NCBI RefSeq assembly: GCF_001440415.1
Contig: NZ_LLYA01000186.1
Span: 1 to 38,249 of the forward strand
Source of the DNA: Bradyrhizobium retamae
GTDB taxonomy: Bacteria; Pseudomonadota; Alphaproteobacteria; Rhizobiales; Xanthobacteraceae
Direction of reading: 5' to 3'
DNA length: 38,249 nucleotides
The first letter of the stretch is position 1; every line of letters begins with the position of its first letter. The position numbers and the translations under genes are program-made. This document shows positions 9,426 through 18,903 of this stretch, piece by piece. The notes beneath the pieces were generated by a model. It was not told the origin of the DNA. It did no database searches and was given only the letters and a program-made list of their open reading frames with translations.

Positions 9426-9468
9426 AGCCAAGCTATCCGCGACAACGCTATCCACGGGAACATAGATC

Positions 9469-10617
9469 ATGGCCGCACAGGCAACAACAACTTCAGCGTA
9501 TTCCGCTGACAGACATACCACCATGCTTTCGCTGCTCAACATGAGCGGCAATCTACCGCCAAAAGTTCCGCATGCCTTTGATGCCGAATATCTGGCAGCA
9601 GTTCAGACCGTGTTATCGAGACAGTCGCCGAATGACTTGATCGGGGCGCATCAGTTTCGAGGCAAGCAGCGTGACAGGATTGCAGGGGCACGCTTTGTCG
9701 GCAGGCGTCTGCCTGTCGCGCCGAATCCGGATCAGCTGATAGTCACCAACGGCACGCAAGGTGCGATCACCATGCTGATGGCCGGTCTCATTGGCCGGGG
9801 CGGGACCTTGGCGATCGAAGAACTCAGCTACCCGACGATGCGGCAGTTCGCAGAGATGTTCGGCATAGGCCTTTGCAGCATTCCGATGGACAAGGAAGGT
9901 ATGCTGCCCGATGCCTACGAGGCGGCGTGTAGGATCAAAAATCCTGCCGCCGTCTATGCCATGCCGACGCTGCAGAACCCGACGACCGCAATCATGAGCG
10001 TCGATCGCCGTCGGAATATTGCAGACATTTCCCGCAAATACGGCGTCTCAATCATCGAGGACGACATATATAGCCTCCTTCCCTTTGATCTCCCACCACC
10101 GCTTTCGGCGTTCGCGCCAGAAATATCCTGGTACATCCTGGGTACAGCAAAAAGCATGGCAGCGGCATTGAAAGTCGCCTACCTGGTGGCGCCGTCCGCC
10201 GAGGCGGCTCAGTCCCGGTTTTGGCCGGGCGTGCGAGCCACGTATTGGATGTGCGCGCCCATCAACGCCGCCACTGTAACGGCGCTTATCGAGAACGACG
10301 CTGCCGACAGGATAATTGCTGCTGTACGCCGTGAAACACAGGCTCGTCAGGCTCTTGTAACGGAGCGGCTGCGGCACCGCGAATTCAATTCCATAGCGGA
10401 GGGGTTACATGTCTGGTTGAAGCTGCCAGCCAGCCAGCCGCGTGCAGAATTCGTTGCACGGGTTCGCTCCCGCGGCGTGGAGATCAGTGCGAGCGACACC
10501 TACTTTTTTGGCAAAGATGAGCCGCCGAACGCTATCCGGTTCGGCACCGGCACGGCGCCGGATCGTGAGGCGTTCGAGCGCGGGCTTGATGCCGTCATTA
10601 GGGCATACGATGCGTAA
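9469..10617 (+). CDS. PLP aminotransferase, MocR-like catalytic domain without DNA-binding domain
   Basis: A 382-aa fold-type I aminotransferase related to the catalytic half of MocR/2-aminoadipate transaminase proteins. Motifs are NGTQGAITMLMAGL, MPTLQNPTT, IIEDDIYSLLP and the PLP-lysine site GTAKSMAAALKVAYL. It is clearly paralogous to the first 400 residues of the protein at 21558-19879. The two share DDIY..LP...PPPL..APE.SWYILG, and FWPGVR followed by a W and APx. One copy is in the catabolic operon and one in the biosynthetic operon, which suggests related amino substrates. An in-frame ATG at 9523 is an alternative start. Confidence 0.85.
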   Translation: MAAQATTTSAYSADRHTTMLSLLNMSGNLPPKVPHAFDAEYLAAVQTVLSRQSPNDLIGAHQFRGKQRDRIAGARFVGRRLPVAPNPDQLIVTNGTQGAITMLMAGLIGRGGTLAIEELSYPTMRQFAEMFGIGLCSIPMDKEGMLPDAYEAACRIKNPAAVYAMPTLQNPTTAIMSVDRRRNIADISRKYGVSIIEDDIYSLLPFDLPPPLSAFAPEISWYILGTAKSMAAALKVAYLVAPSAEAAQSRFWPGVRATYWMCAPINAATVTALIENDAADRIIAAVRRETQARQALVTERLRHREFNSIAEGLHVWLKLPASQPRAEFVARVRSRGVEISASDTYFFGKDEPPNAIRFGTGTAPDREAFERGLDAVIRAYDA

Positions 10618-10698
10618 GACCAGCGCTCCAAGATTAGGGAACCAGTGGAAGAGCTGGACTGACGTCGCTTTGGACTCTTAACGGCAAGGTAATCGCCT

Positions 10699-10950
10699 AT
10701 GTCCACTATCTTTGACTACGCACGACAGATCCGGCGAGGATGCGGGCTACAGGTGGGAAGGCATTCCCGTCGGCGGGAGATCACTGCCGGACAGATCGTC
10801 AGCTCGATCAATTTTCCCTACCGTGCCTTGGAAAGAGGCGGAGCCAGTTACGGCAGCGGCGGAAGGCATGGTATGTCACCGGATTTCCGCGCGAACTGGA
10901 TCGGAACTGCGTCGTCGCTCTCGGTCGAAGCTGGACCCGGCCTTAAATAG
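10699..10950 (+). pseudogene. Possible cupin gene remnant
   Basis: From ATG 10699 (AAGG upstream) the frame reads MSTIFDYARQ. A one-base shift then gives GEDAGYRWEGIPV. YARQ...YRWEG(V/I)PV resembles the N-terminus of small single-domain cupins. The rest of the cupin core is not recognisable and the frame is lost. I treat it as a decayed gene start ahead of the hydrolase. It may be chance. Confidence 0.25.
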
Positions 10951-10984
10951 GTCCGCCTCTCCTCAAATTACGCTGCAACAAGCA

Positions 10985-12199
10985 ATGACTCATACAGGAA
11001 TTCCGCTGGAGCGATGCCTCGATGCAGCGTCGGAGGATGTCGACCCGATAAGCAACGGCTTGGCCGCTGGGGCGCACTCTATGAATGCCCAGCACCAGTC
11101 CATACAGGATCGATCCGCTCTTTTCGCAGGTGAGCGTTGCTTGAAGATCCAAGGCGTTCCGCTCTTGGCGTATTGCAGACCGGGAGATCTCAAGAAGCCG
11201 CTCGTGCTTTTCCTCACAGGCGGCGGCATCCTGGCGCGCATTGCGTACGGTCATCCACAAGGCGAGGCGAGCGACTTCCTCGACTACTGGCTCGACAAAC
11301 GAGGGTGGGGGCTGGTCACCGCAACCTATCCCGGCGACCATCCCGTGTTCGCGACACCTAAGCCGGACCTCGGACTAGAGGAATGGGCATCGGCGCTCGC
11401 AGGCCTTGTGACAGAGACGGTGGGCGAAGGTGGCAAGCGTCCGATTATCGCCTGTGGTTGGAGCATGGGCGGCAAACTGGTTTTTGCCCTGACCCGCGCG
11501 CTGCGCCTTCGCGGTCAAGCGCTTGAATGCTTCGTCTCCTTCTGCGCAACGCCGCCTTTCCCGCGGATCGACGGCGGGTTGACGCCATCCGAGAGCCTTC
11601 TGTCCAATGGGCTTTGGAATCTTTCGTCTGGAAAGCGGGATGGTTCCACGAGAGATGAGCGCTGGCTGGAAGAACTTCTCGCGATCGCAGGACTGGAAGG
11701 GCGCAGCATCATCGAGCCTGAAGCCTTCCGGAATCTTTATCGCACGAATGCGCCCCCGGGATTGTGGGGACCCGAGCTCGACCCTTATTTCAAGGGCGAA
11801 CAGCCGCAAGACCTTTCTCGTGCGCTTCGCGAGGCACGTGTCTTTTCGGGTGACGACTATCCGATATGCGCGGCAATCGTTCCGGTGGATCCGCGGGACT
11901 ATCGACACGCTTTGGCGGATGAGGCGGTCTGGGGAGGGATCACGGTCAAGGGCCTGCTGCACACGGTCATGCCCAAGTTGGCGGCATCGCAACTCCCTAC
12001 TCATGACTGGGTACGGTTGCGCGCCTGCGTTCTCGACGCACCGCGACGTCTGACCAGACATCTGCCGGGCGGGCATTTCTTCTTTCTCGGCGCCTGTGGT
12101 GCGAGAGCAACCGTGGCTCACCTCATTGAGCTTCGTGACGAGGTGCAACGTCTTGAAGCCTTTTTCGGCACACTCAATTGCACCGGGAGTTCATCATGA
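10985..12199 (+). CDS. Alpha/beta hydrolase fold protein
   Basis: Up to 404 residues from ATG 10985, or 372 from ATG 11081. The alpha/beta hydrolase core begins near LLAYCRPGDLKKPLVLFLTGGG, an oxyanion-loop type sequence. The nucleophile elbow is GWSMGGKL, and a late His lies in LPGGHFFF, giving a plausible Ser-Asp-His triad. The open frame runs back to 10712, but only through a TTG and sequence that looks like decayed cupin. Its stop overlaps the hyuB start (ATGA), so it is probably co-translated with hyuB-hyuA. Esterase, thioesterase or amidase activity is possible. The substrate is unknown. Confidence 0.65.
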   Translation: MTHTGIPLERCLDAASEDVDPISNGLAAGAHSMNAQHQSIQDRSALFAGERCLKIQGVPLLAYCRPGDLKKPLVLFLTGGGILARIAYGHPQGEASDFLDYWLDKRGWGLVTATYPGDHPVFATPKPDLGLEEWASALAGLVTETVGEGGKRPIIACGWSMGGKLVFALTRALRLRGQALECFVSFCATPPFPRIDGGLTPSESLLSNGLWNLSSGKRDGSTRDERWLEELLAIAGLEGRSIIEPEAFRNLYRTNAPPGLWGPELDPYFKGEQPQDLSRALREARVFSGDDYPICAAIVPVDPRDYRHALADEAVWGGITVKGLLHTVMPKLAASQLPTHDWVRLRACVLDAPRRLTRHLPGGHFFFLGACGARATVAHLIELRDEVQRLEAFFGTLNCTGSSS

Positions 12200-13863
12200 A
12201 AGTCCACAGCGACTTCGATCCAATCGAACTCGAAATTCTCTGGAACCGACTTGTCTCTGTAGTGAATGAGGCGGCCGTCGCGCTTCTTCGGACTGCGTTC
12301 TCCACGGTTGTCCGCGAATCCAACGATTTCACGATGGTCCTCATGGACACTGACGGCGCCAGTATTGCGGACACCAACGTTGGTACTCCGTCCTTTGTCG
12401 GCATCCTTCCCCGGACCCTCAGCCAATGCTTGGTCAAGATACCGATCGAGCAATGGCAGCCGGGTGATTGCATAGTCACGAACGATCCGTGGATGACCAC
12501 TGGGCACCTTTTGGATCTGGCGATGCTTGCCCCCATTTTCCATCGTGGACAACTGGTGGGTATCTCCGGATCCATTGCGCATCTCCCGGATATCGGTGGC
12601 GCCCTGTTTTCGGCCGACTGCCGAGAGGTGTTTGAGGAAGGGATACGCATCCCTCCAACCAAGTTCCTTGAAGGTGGACGAGAGAATCGAGTACTTGCCA
12701 CCCTTATCCGGGCCAATGTGAGGGTGCCAGAGCAGGTGCTGGGTGATGTCTTTGCGCAAGTGACCGCGCACGGGGTTTGCGCACGCAAGCTTGGCGAATT
12801 TCTCGAGACCTCAGGCCTTCAAGATCTCACTGCCGTATCGGCAGCACTGCAGGATCGCGCTGACAAGGCGATGAGATCCGCCATAGAGGCAATCCCGGAC
12901 GGCACATATAGCTCAGTTCTGGTCGCCGACGGCTACGATGACGAGGAGACGCGGATCGTCTGTGCCGTTACGATTTCTGGTTCGAAGCTTCATGTAGACT
13001 ATGCCGGTAGTTCGAAGCAGATCGGGCGCGGCCTGAACTCTGTGATGAATTTCACCTACGCGCTCTCGGTTTATCCGCTGAAGTGCGTGCTTGATCCAAC
13101 TACTCCGCGCAATGAGGGGTCGTACCGGTCGATCACAGTCACGGCCCCCGAAGGAAGCATTCTCAATCCCATTAAGCCCGCAGCTTGCAATGCGCGGCAG
13201 CTCACTGCCCATCTGCTTGCCGGAGCGATCTATAAGTGCCTTGCGCAGATCGTACCAGAGAAGGTCATTGCTGAGTCTGGGACGGCGCCAACCTTGCGCA
13301 GTGTCTACAGCGGCACCGATCGCTATGGAAACCGCTTCTCGCAAGTACTGTTTGGGAGCGGCGGAATGGGAGCAAGCGCATTCTCTGATGGCCATTCTTG
13401 CACACCGTTTCCGACCAATACGGGTTCGGGGAGCATCGAGGCATTCGAGGCGGCAGCGCCGCTCATCGTCTGGCGCAAGGAACTCGTTCCGGATTCCGGA
13501 GGAGCTGGACAGTTCCGAGGCGGCCTCGGCCAGGAGATTGAGGTCGAGGTGGTTTCCGATCAGGAGGTTCAGCTTTCGCTTATGGCTGATCGACAGAAGA
13601 ACCCGCCCGAGGGCCTCATCGGAGGAAAGGCCGGAGCACCGGTCGTGATCCAATTGAGCGATGGAACGAAGCCGCATCCGAAATCGCGCAGCTTGCTCTC
13701 GCCAGGACAGAAACTGATTCTACGGTACGCAGGGGCCGGTGGCTTTGGAGACCCCTCAAAGCGCAGGCGCGAGGACATTCTTCGGGACCTAATGGACGGT
13801 TACGTGACTCTCGCCGCGTTGCAGCGCGACTATGGAGTACAATTTGGGGGGATGGGGAAGTGA
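12196..13863 (+). CDS. hyuB: Hydantoinase B / oxoprolinase family subunit
   Basis: A 555-aa protein of the HyuB family. The N-terminal DPIELEILWNRL...VNEAA and later FSTVVRESNDF, PGDCIVTNDPW and HLPDIGG are hallmark sequences. ATG 12196 has GGGAG seven bases upstream and overlaps the previous stop. The stop overlaps the GTG of hyuA. HyuA and HyuB form ATP-dependent amidases or carboxylases acting on hydantoins, 5-oxoproline or related amides. In this operon they might open a cyclic or amide derivative of an amino-phosphonate, which is inference only. Confidence 0.85.
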   Translation: MKVHSDFDPIELEILWNRLVSVVNEAAVALLRTAFSTVVRESNDFTMVLMDTDGASIADTNVGTPSFVGILPRTLSQCLVKIPIEQWQPGDCIVTNDPWMTTGHLLDLAMLAPIFHRGQLVGISGSIAHLPDIGGALFSADCREVFEEGIRIPPTKFLEGGRENRVLATLIRANVRVPEQVLGDVFAQVTAHGVCARKLGEFLETSGLQDLTAVSAALQDRADKAMRSAIEAIPDGTYSSVLVADGYDDEETRIVCAVTISGSKLHVDYAGSSKQIGRGLNSVMNFTYALSVYPLKCVLDPTTPRNEGSYRSITVTAPEGSILNPIKPAACNARQLTAHLLAGAIYKCLAQIVPEKVIAESGTAPTLRSVYSGTDRYGNRFSQVLFGSGGMGASAFSDGHSCTPFPTNTGSGSIEAFEAAAPLIVWRKELVPDSGGAGQFRGGLGQEIEVEVVSDQEVQLSLMADRQKNPPEGLIGGKAGAPVVIQLSDGTKPHPKSRSLLSPGQKLILRYAGAGGFGDPSKRRREDILRDLMDGYVTLAALQRDYGVQFGGMGK

Positions 13864-16043
13864 GCAAACTGAGCAAACTGGCAGCAGGTAACCGCGTCGT
13901 CAGGATAGGGGCCGACGTAGGCGGTACGTTCACTGATATCGTTCTCATTGATGGTTCGAGCGGCAAGATTTTTCTAGGCAAACGCCTGACGACGCATGCG
14001 GACCCAAGCCGAGCGATTTTCGAAGGCGTCCAGCGACTTCTGCAGGAGTCCGGCTGCGCGATAGAGGACGTAAACGACATCGTGCACGGCACGACGCTTG
14101 TCACAAATACGATAATCGAAAGAAGTGGTGCCAAGATTGGTCTTCTGACCACACGAGGTTTCCGTGACTCACTTGAACTCGGCAAGGAAATTCGCCACGA
14201 TCGTCACGATCTGTTTCTGCGCCGGCCGGAACCGCTGGTCGCACGGCGCTTTCGCTATGAGGTTGGCGAGCGAATTAACGCTGCGGGCGACATTCTCATA
14301 GAACTAGCTGAAGCCGATGTTCGTGCTGCCGCGCGGCAACTGAAGGCCGAGGGTGTTGAAGCGGTCGCCGTTTGCTTCCTCCACAGCTACGCAAACGGGA
14401 CACATGAATGGCATGCTCGGGAGATTCTACAGTCCGAACTACCGGGAGTACCCATTACACTTTCGCACGAGATCGCTCCGGAGATACGCGAGTATGAACG
14501 AGGCAACACTGCATGCGCCAACGCCTACGTTCAACCAATGATGAACCGCTACCTGACGCGTCTCGACGATAAGCTGCGTCGGACAGGTTTTCGTGGGGCG
14601 CTTTATGTAATGCTGTCCGGAGGCGGCCTCACAACCGTCGATGCGGCGCAATCGCACCCTATCCACCTCATCGAATCAGGGCCCGCCGCGGGTGCAACTG
14701 CCGCCACCTTGTATAGCCGGATAACTAAAACACCGGATCTGATTTCGTTCGACATGGGCGGCACGACCGCCAAGATGTGCCTGATAGAGGGTGGCCAACC
14801 GGAACGGTCAAACCAGTTCGAGGCTGCCAGAGTGAGCCGTTACCAGAAGGGATCCGGGCTGCCACTGAAGATACCAGTGATTGACTTGATCGAAATTGGA
14901 GCCGGCGGTGGATCAATTGCGCGGATCGATCAGATGGGCTTGCTCAAGGTCGGTCCTCAGAGCGCGGGGTCCGAGCCGGGGCCGGTGTGCTATGGACGTG
15001 GCGGCAGCCGGCCAACGGTGACCGACGCGGACCTAATCCTCGGGTACCTCTCGCCCACCTACTTCCTTGGCGGAGAAATGGAGCTGGACATGGCAGCGGT
15101 GCGGCGCGCGTTCCAGGAGCATGTCGCCGGACCCCTGGGCATCAATGTCGACGAGGCTGCGATTGGAATTCGCAGGATCGTTGATGAAAACATGGCGGCG
15201 GCAACACGGATGTATATCGCGGAGAAAGGGCGCGATCCCCGTAAATACGCTATGCTGGCGTTCGGCGGAGCGGGCCCGCTGCATGCGCATTCTTTGGCTC
15301 GGCTGCTCGGACTGAGACGGCTGATTGTTCCACTTGGCGCTGGCGTGATATCTGCGCTGGGCTTTCTGGTAGCAGCGCCGGCAATTGATCTCGCAAGGAG
15401 CCATGGCGGGTGCCTTGCGGATCTCGATTGGCAGCACGTCGATGAGTTGCTGAAGGCGATGGAGCAAGAGGCCGGACAATTCCTCGCAAAGGCCGGCATT
15501 TCATCTGAATCCGTCATCCTCCGGCGCAGTCTAGACATGCGCTATCTAAGGCAGGGATTCGAAATACCAATCGAGATTCCCAATGGATCGTTAGATGCCG
15601 GCACGCGGGAGGAACTAGCGCAGCGGTTCGTGGCTGCCTATGAGCGGCACTTTGGACGCAGCATTCCCGGGGTACCGGTCGAAGTGCTGACGTGGCGGCT
15701 CTCGGCCATAGGTCCCGCTCCCGACGTGGCCCTCAGGTTCTCGATATCCCAAGGCGCCGAAGGCGGACCTCTAAAAGGCTCCAGATACGTCTATTTCCCC
15801 GAGGTCGGCCTTGTGACAACGAATGTGTATGATCGCTATCGTCTGCGCGCAGGAAGCAGGTTCGAGGGGCCTGCCGTCGTGGAAGAGCGTGAGTCCACGA
15901 CAGTCATCGGTCCTGGCAGCACTGTCGAGGTCGACAGCTATCTCAATCTGATCATCGACATCAAGGAAGCGCCGAGCCAGCGCAGTGCCGAATCGGGAAA
16001 AGAATACAAAAAAGCGGACTCAGTGGAGGTCTCTCGTGTCTAA
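13860..16043 (+). CDS. hyuA: Hydantoinase A / oxoprolinase family subunit
   Basis: A 727-aa ATP-binding partner of HyuB. The N-terminus shows RIGADVGGTFTDIVLID, the phosphate-binding fold shared with the actin/hexokinase superfamily. HGTTLVTNTIIER, SFDMGGTTAKMCLIE and AFGGAGPLHAHSLA follow at the expected spacing. Length is near the family norm (about 690-730). The start is GTG 13860, overlapping the hyuB stop (GTGA). It ends the plus-strand operon and converges on the SelA-like gene. Confidence 0.87.
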   Translation: MSKLSKLAAGNRVVRIGADVGGTFTDIVLIDGSSGKIFLGKRLTTHADPSRAIFEGVQRLLQESGCAIEDVNDIVHGTTLVTNTIIERSGAKIGLLTTRGFRDSLELGKEIRHDRHDLFLRRPEPLVARRFRYEVGERINAAGDILIELAEADVRAAARQLKAEGVEAVAVCFLHSYANGTHEWHAREILQSELPGVPITLSHEIAPEIREYERGNTACANAYVQPMMNRYLTRLDDKLRRTGFRGALYVMLSGGGLTTVDAAQSHPIHLIESGPAAGATAATLYSRITKTPDLISFDMGGTTAKMCLIEGGQPERSNQFEAARVSRYQKGSGLPLKIPVIDLIEIGAGGGSIARIDQMGLLKVGPQSAGSEPGPVCYGRGGSRPTVTDADLILGYLSPTYFLGGEMELDMAAVRRAFQEHVAGPLGINVDEAAIGIRRIVDENMAAATRMYIAEKGRDPRKYAMLAFGGAGPLHAHSLARLLGLRRLIVPLGAGVISALGFLVAAPAIDLARSHGGCLADLDWQHVDELLKAMEQEAGQFLAKAGISSESVILRRSLDMRYLRQGFEIPIEIPNGSLDAGTREELAQRFVAAYERHFGRSIPGVPVEVLTWRLSAIGPAPDVALRFSISQGAEGGPLKGSRYVYFPEVGLVTTNVYDRYRLRAGSRFEGPAVVEERESTTVIGPGSTVEVDSYLNLIIDIKEAPSQRSAESGKEYKKADSVEVSRV

Positions 16044-16283
16044 GCATTCAATGGAACGAGCTTCGTCAAAACGCATTCGGCAGGAACGCAGGAATGGCGT
16101 ATGGCGACTTCGTTTGGGTGGCCACTATCCCGGATCTAGCGGCGCATCACCGACGATAAAACATTGTCCCGGCGCCGCCGCATGCGCCGAATGTGCCGCG
16201 CCGGACAGTTTCGCAAGGGGTTCACGACAGGTCGGAGCCGGGTTTGCCCAGCACATGGACGAGGTAGCCCTCCGGCAGCCCAT

Positions 16284-17879
16284 TCAGGCTGAGCGCTGCG
16301 GCTTCGACCGGCTCCTTGCGGTCCAGGCCGCATTTCCGAACTGCTTACAAAAAGACGGACTTCGCAGCTCCGGTGTCGCGGCTCCTAACCGAGCAACCCC
16401 TGCAATACAGCCCTCGCGGAGCCGGCCTTCAAAGCAATAATAGACTTCCATTTGGTCAGCTTGGTGCCTTGCAACGAGGCGAAGCTCCTTGCCTGTGGCA
16501 AATCCAGTTATCGAACCTTCAAAGACATCGCCCCGGTAGGAACCCGAAATGGTAGCCCCCTCTTGCGTTAGCTCCATGGCATGCTCTTCCACCCGACCGG
16601 CGAAATTCACAACACTACTCCAGAGTCCCGAGAAAAATTCGTCAACGTTTGGACCAACCACGTCAGGGGCGTTCTCAATCTCAGATTGCATCTCCCTCAG
16701 TACGGTATTGAGGGATCGAGCAACTAGGCGGGCCTGCTCATCATCGAGGATGTTGAAAGGATCAACAAGGACAACATTCTCGCCTGAGTAAAAGTCCGGA
16801 AGTTGAATCCGAAAATCGCGGAGCATCCGGGCAATGATTTCGTCCGCGGATATCCGCTCGTCAACCCAATGAACCCTCAGGCGTGGCGTGAGGACCGACC
16901 AAGTTGATGGCTGTATTGAAACACGGAACAGATCGGGAGAAAGGTTCGACGCGATCGTCCTTAAGAGCCGAAGCCATTGGTTTTCATTTTTCGCGCGTAA
17001 AGACGGAGTAAGCCAAGCCTCGAGGGCAACGACCGCGCCTACAATCTCCTCTTTGCCGACTTTCATCGCGCGGCCAAACGAAAGGTGGGGTGGACCATTC
17101 GCCCAGGCCGCCCGCGCCAGTGGTTCTGACCCGATCAACAGGCCGGTTGACTGTGGGCCGCGCAGGTATTTTCCCCCTGAGTAGATAACTAATGTTGCGC
17201 CCCGTGATAGCCAGGGGTCAGGCTTGCCGGGGGACAGTCCAGCTGCATCCACCACTATCGGGATGTGCCCAACGCGTTCACGTATCGCCTCCAAGGATAT
17301 CTCGCTGTCAGCCATCTCCGCCCTTCCGAGCAAACAGATCATGCAAGCTGATTCAACCAGCGCGGCGAGGTCTTCAAGACTATCGAACGGAATAAGTTGG
17401 GCCCCGACAGCGCCTATGACCGAGTCGTAGGGGAACCGATGCGCACGCGGAATTAGGACCCGGTTTTTCAAACCGTCGGATTTGGGCAACCGGGTCATTG
17501 CAATCGGTTCGTTGCCGGCAATGCATGCGGCGGTTGCCAGCGCAAGCGCCGCGACGCTGCCGGCCGTCACGACGCCCCATTCCGCCCCAGTGAGCTGAGC
17601 GATGTATCTACCGACCCCTTCGGCGAGTTCATCCATGTCGACAAAAGCTTCGCCGGCAGCTTTCATGGCTTGCTCCACCATCGGCATGGGATTGCTGCCG
17701 CCAAAGCTCGACCTCGTTCCAGCGCAATTGATGATCGGTTGAACGCCCAACGCGTCGTAGATCCAGCCACGGCGGTGCTTCCCATTGGAACCAAGTTTAT
17801 CGCCCAACGAATGAAATTGAGGACTTGAAGTCATGATAATTCGTGTCTGGCAGCTCAATTGTGCTATTCTGGGGTCCAT
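16284..17879 (-). CDS. SelA-like PLP-dependent enzyme with C-terminal beta domain
   Basis: A 531-aa protein, or 516 aa if it starts at ATG 17834 (MTSSPQFHSL). It resembles L-seryl-tRNA(Sec) selenium transferase/D-glucosaminate-6-phosphate ammonia-lyase-type PLP enzymes. It has NCAGTRSSFGGS near residue 52, VVDAAGL, and the PLP lysine in IYSGGKYLRGPQ. A C-terminal domain of about 100 residues (ISGSYRGDVFEGSITG ... YCFEG) is often found in this family. It is not expected to act in selenocysteine synthesis because no sel genes are nearby. The longer start overlaps the M14 deacylase stop by 16 bp. It is the last gene of the minus-strand set and might perform an elimination or aldol-type reaction on an amino substrate. 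Confidence 0.75.
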   Translation of the reverse strand: MDPRIAQLSCQTRIIMTSSPQFHSLGDKLGSNGKHRRGWIYDALGVQPIINCAGTRSSFGGSNPMPMVEQAMKAAGEAFVDMDELAEGVGRYIAQLTGAEWGVVTAGSVAALALATAACIAGNEPIAMTRLPKSDGLKNRVLIPRAHRFPYDSVIGAVGAQLIPFDSLEDLAALVESACMICLLGRAEMADSEISLEAIRERVGHIPIVVDAAGLSPGKPDPWLSRGATLVIYSGGKYLRGPQSTGLLIGSEPLARAAWANGPPHLSFGRAMKVGKEEIVGAVVALEAWLTPSLRAKNENQWLRLLRTIASNLSPDLFRVSIQPSTWSVLTPRLRVHWVDERISADEIIARMLRDFRIQLPDFYSGENVVLVDPFNILDDEQARLVARSLNTVLREMQSEIENAPDVVGPNVDEFFSGLWSSVVNFAGRVEEHAMELTQEGATISGSYRGDVFEGSITGFATGKELRLVARHQADQMEVYYCFEGRLREGCIAGVARLGAATPELRSPSFCKQFGNAAWTARSRSKPQRSA

Positions 17880-18877
17880 GTTCTCCCAACATTAAACAGA
17901 CAATCACCAAGGTTTGCCCGCGCCAGAAAACGCCGGCACAAAACAATGCCACCCACTCCAAAGTGAACTGGGACAGGCTTCCGCCAAGGCTCTTCGGTAA
18001 AGTGAATGCGCCCCGCCTCCTGACCATCGCTGACGGTATCTCCGAGATTTACAAAGGGCTCGAATAGGCCCTTTGCAGGGGAGTAAACGAAGTCGTTTGG
18101 TCGAACGCGATAGAGGAGTTGAGTCGAACAAGGATTGGGCTCCTTCGGAGCAGCGTTCAGGACACCGATATGATGCAAAACGCGCGCAAGACCATCCTCT
18201 GCAGCGCGTAGCAGAGTGCGTGAAGCGGCGCCCCCACCGCCCAGTTCGGTCGAAAGACAAGGGACGCTCCCATGCCGATCGCAAGCACCGGTCAAGCTGC
18301 GATCGCCGCCTGTGGATGCATCTGTTGCGAACCCAACAGGTAAGCCGAAAATTCGAAGGAGAGCTAGACGTTGGCGGAGTTGTGAAGCGGACTTCGCAGC
18401 AATAATCACAGCAGAAGGCAAGTATTCCAGCGAACTGCCTCCCGAATGAAAATCACAAACCAGATCGCAGCCCGGCAACAGGACCGTTTCGATGAAATGC
18501 GCGATCATCATCGTCGGGGTCCCATTCGGATCCCCCGGAAAGCTGCGATTCAGGTTTCCGTCATCCAAGGGAGAGACTCTTTGGCCAGCTTCAACAGCTG
18601 GCGCATTCGCCCCGGGCAGGATTATCAAATGCCCGTTAACGTCCTGTGCCTGTAGGGACTGGATCAGCTTTATGAGCATGATCTGGCCTTCCCACTCATC
18701 GCCGTGGCTACCCGCAATCAACAATACCCGAGGGCCCGATCCATTCTTGATGCTCGCAATCGGAACTGGGATCCATCCGTATGCCGAGGCATTGGTTGAG
18801 ATCGGCACACGAAGATAGCCGGTGGCCTTGCCTTCCTTCTGAAAGTCGATTTCCGACCAGATTCTTGACTTCTGCAT
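17864..18877 (-). CDS. M14-type N-acyl deacylase (succinylglutamate desuccinylase/aspartoacylase family)
   Basis: A 337-aa zinc hydrolase with GSHGDEWEG (His and Glu zinc ligands), LNRSFPG (substrate-binding Arg) and DFHSGG (third zinc ligand). It is closest in look to N-alpha-acetyl-diaminobutyrate deacetylase (DoeB) and aspartoacylase proteins. It removes an acyl group from an amino nitrogen. The operon also encodes a GNAT acetyltransferase domain, so a protect-and-deprotect scheme on an amino-phosphonate is conceivable. The start ATG 18877 is 27 bp after the methyltransferase stop. Confidence 0.82.
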   Translation of the reverse strand: MQKSRIWSEIDFQKEGKATGYLRVPISTNASAYGWIPVPIASIKNGSGPRVLLIAGSHGDEWEGQIMLIKLIQSLQAQDVNGHLIILPGANAPAVEAGQRVSPLDDGNLNRSFPGDPNGTPTMMIAHFIETVLLPGCDLVCDFHSGGSSLEYLPSAVIIAAKSASQLRQRLALLRIFGLPVGFATDASTGGDRSLTGACDRHGSVPCLSTELGGGGAASRTLLRAAEDGLARVLHHIGVLNAAPKEPNPCSTQLLYRVRPNDFVYSPAKGLFEPFVNLGDTVSDGQEAGRIHFTEEPWRKPVPVHFGVGGIVLCRRFLARANLGDCLFNVGRTWTPE

Positions 18878-18903
18878 GGTGTTTCCGCCTCCTACGGGAC
18901 TAA

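Noticed and set aside
12369..12388. ACCAACGTTGGT palindrome resembling the pepM boxes
   Set aside because: It lies inside hyuB, where it encodes an ordinary part of the conserved protein (DTNVGTPS). Flanking positions do not match the pepM sites.
16036..16284. Small gene after hyuA starting at a GTG with GGAGG upstream
   Set aside because: The GTG frame has no recognisable sequence. A second frame (NAFGRNAGMAYGDFVWVATIPDL) looks protein-like but ends after about 35 codons. At most this is a fragment, and I could not name it.
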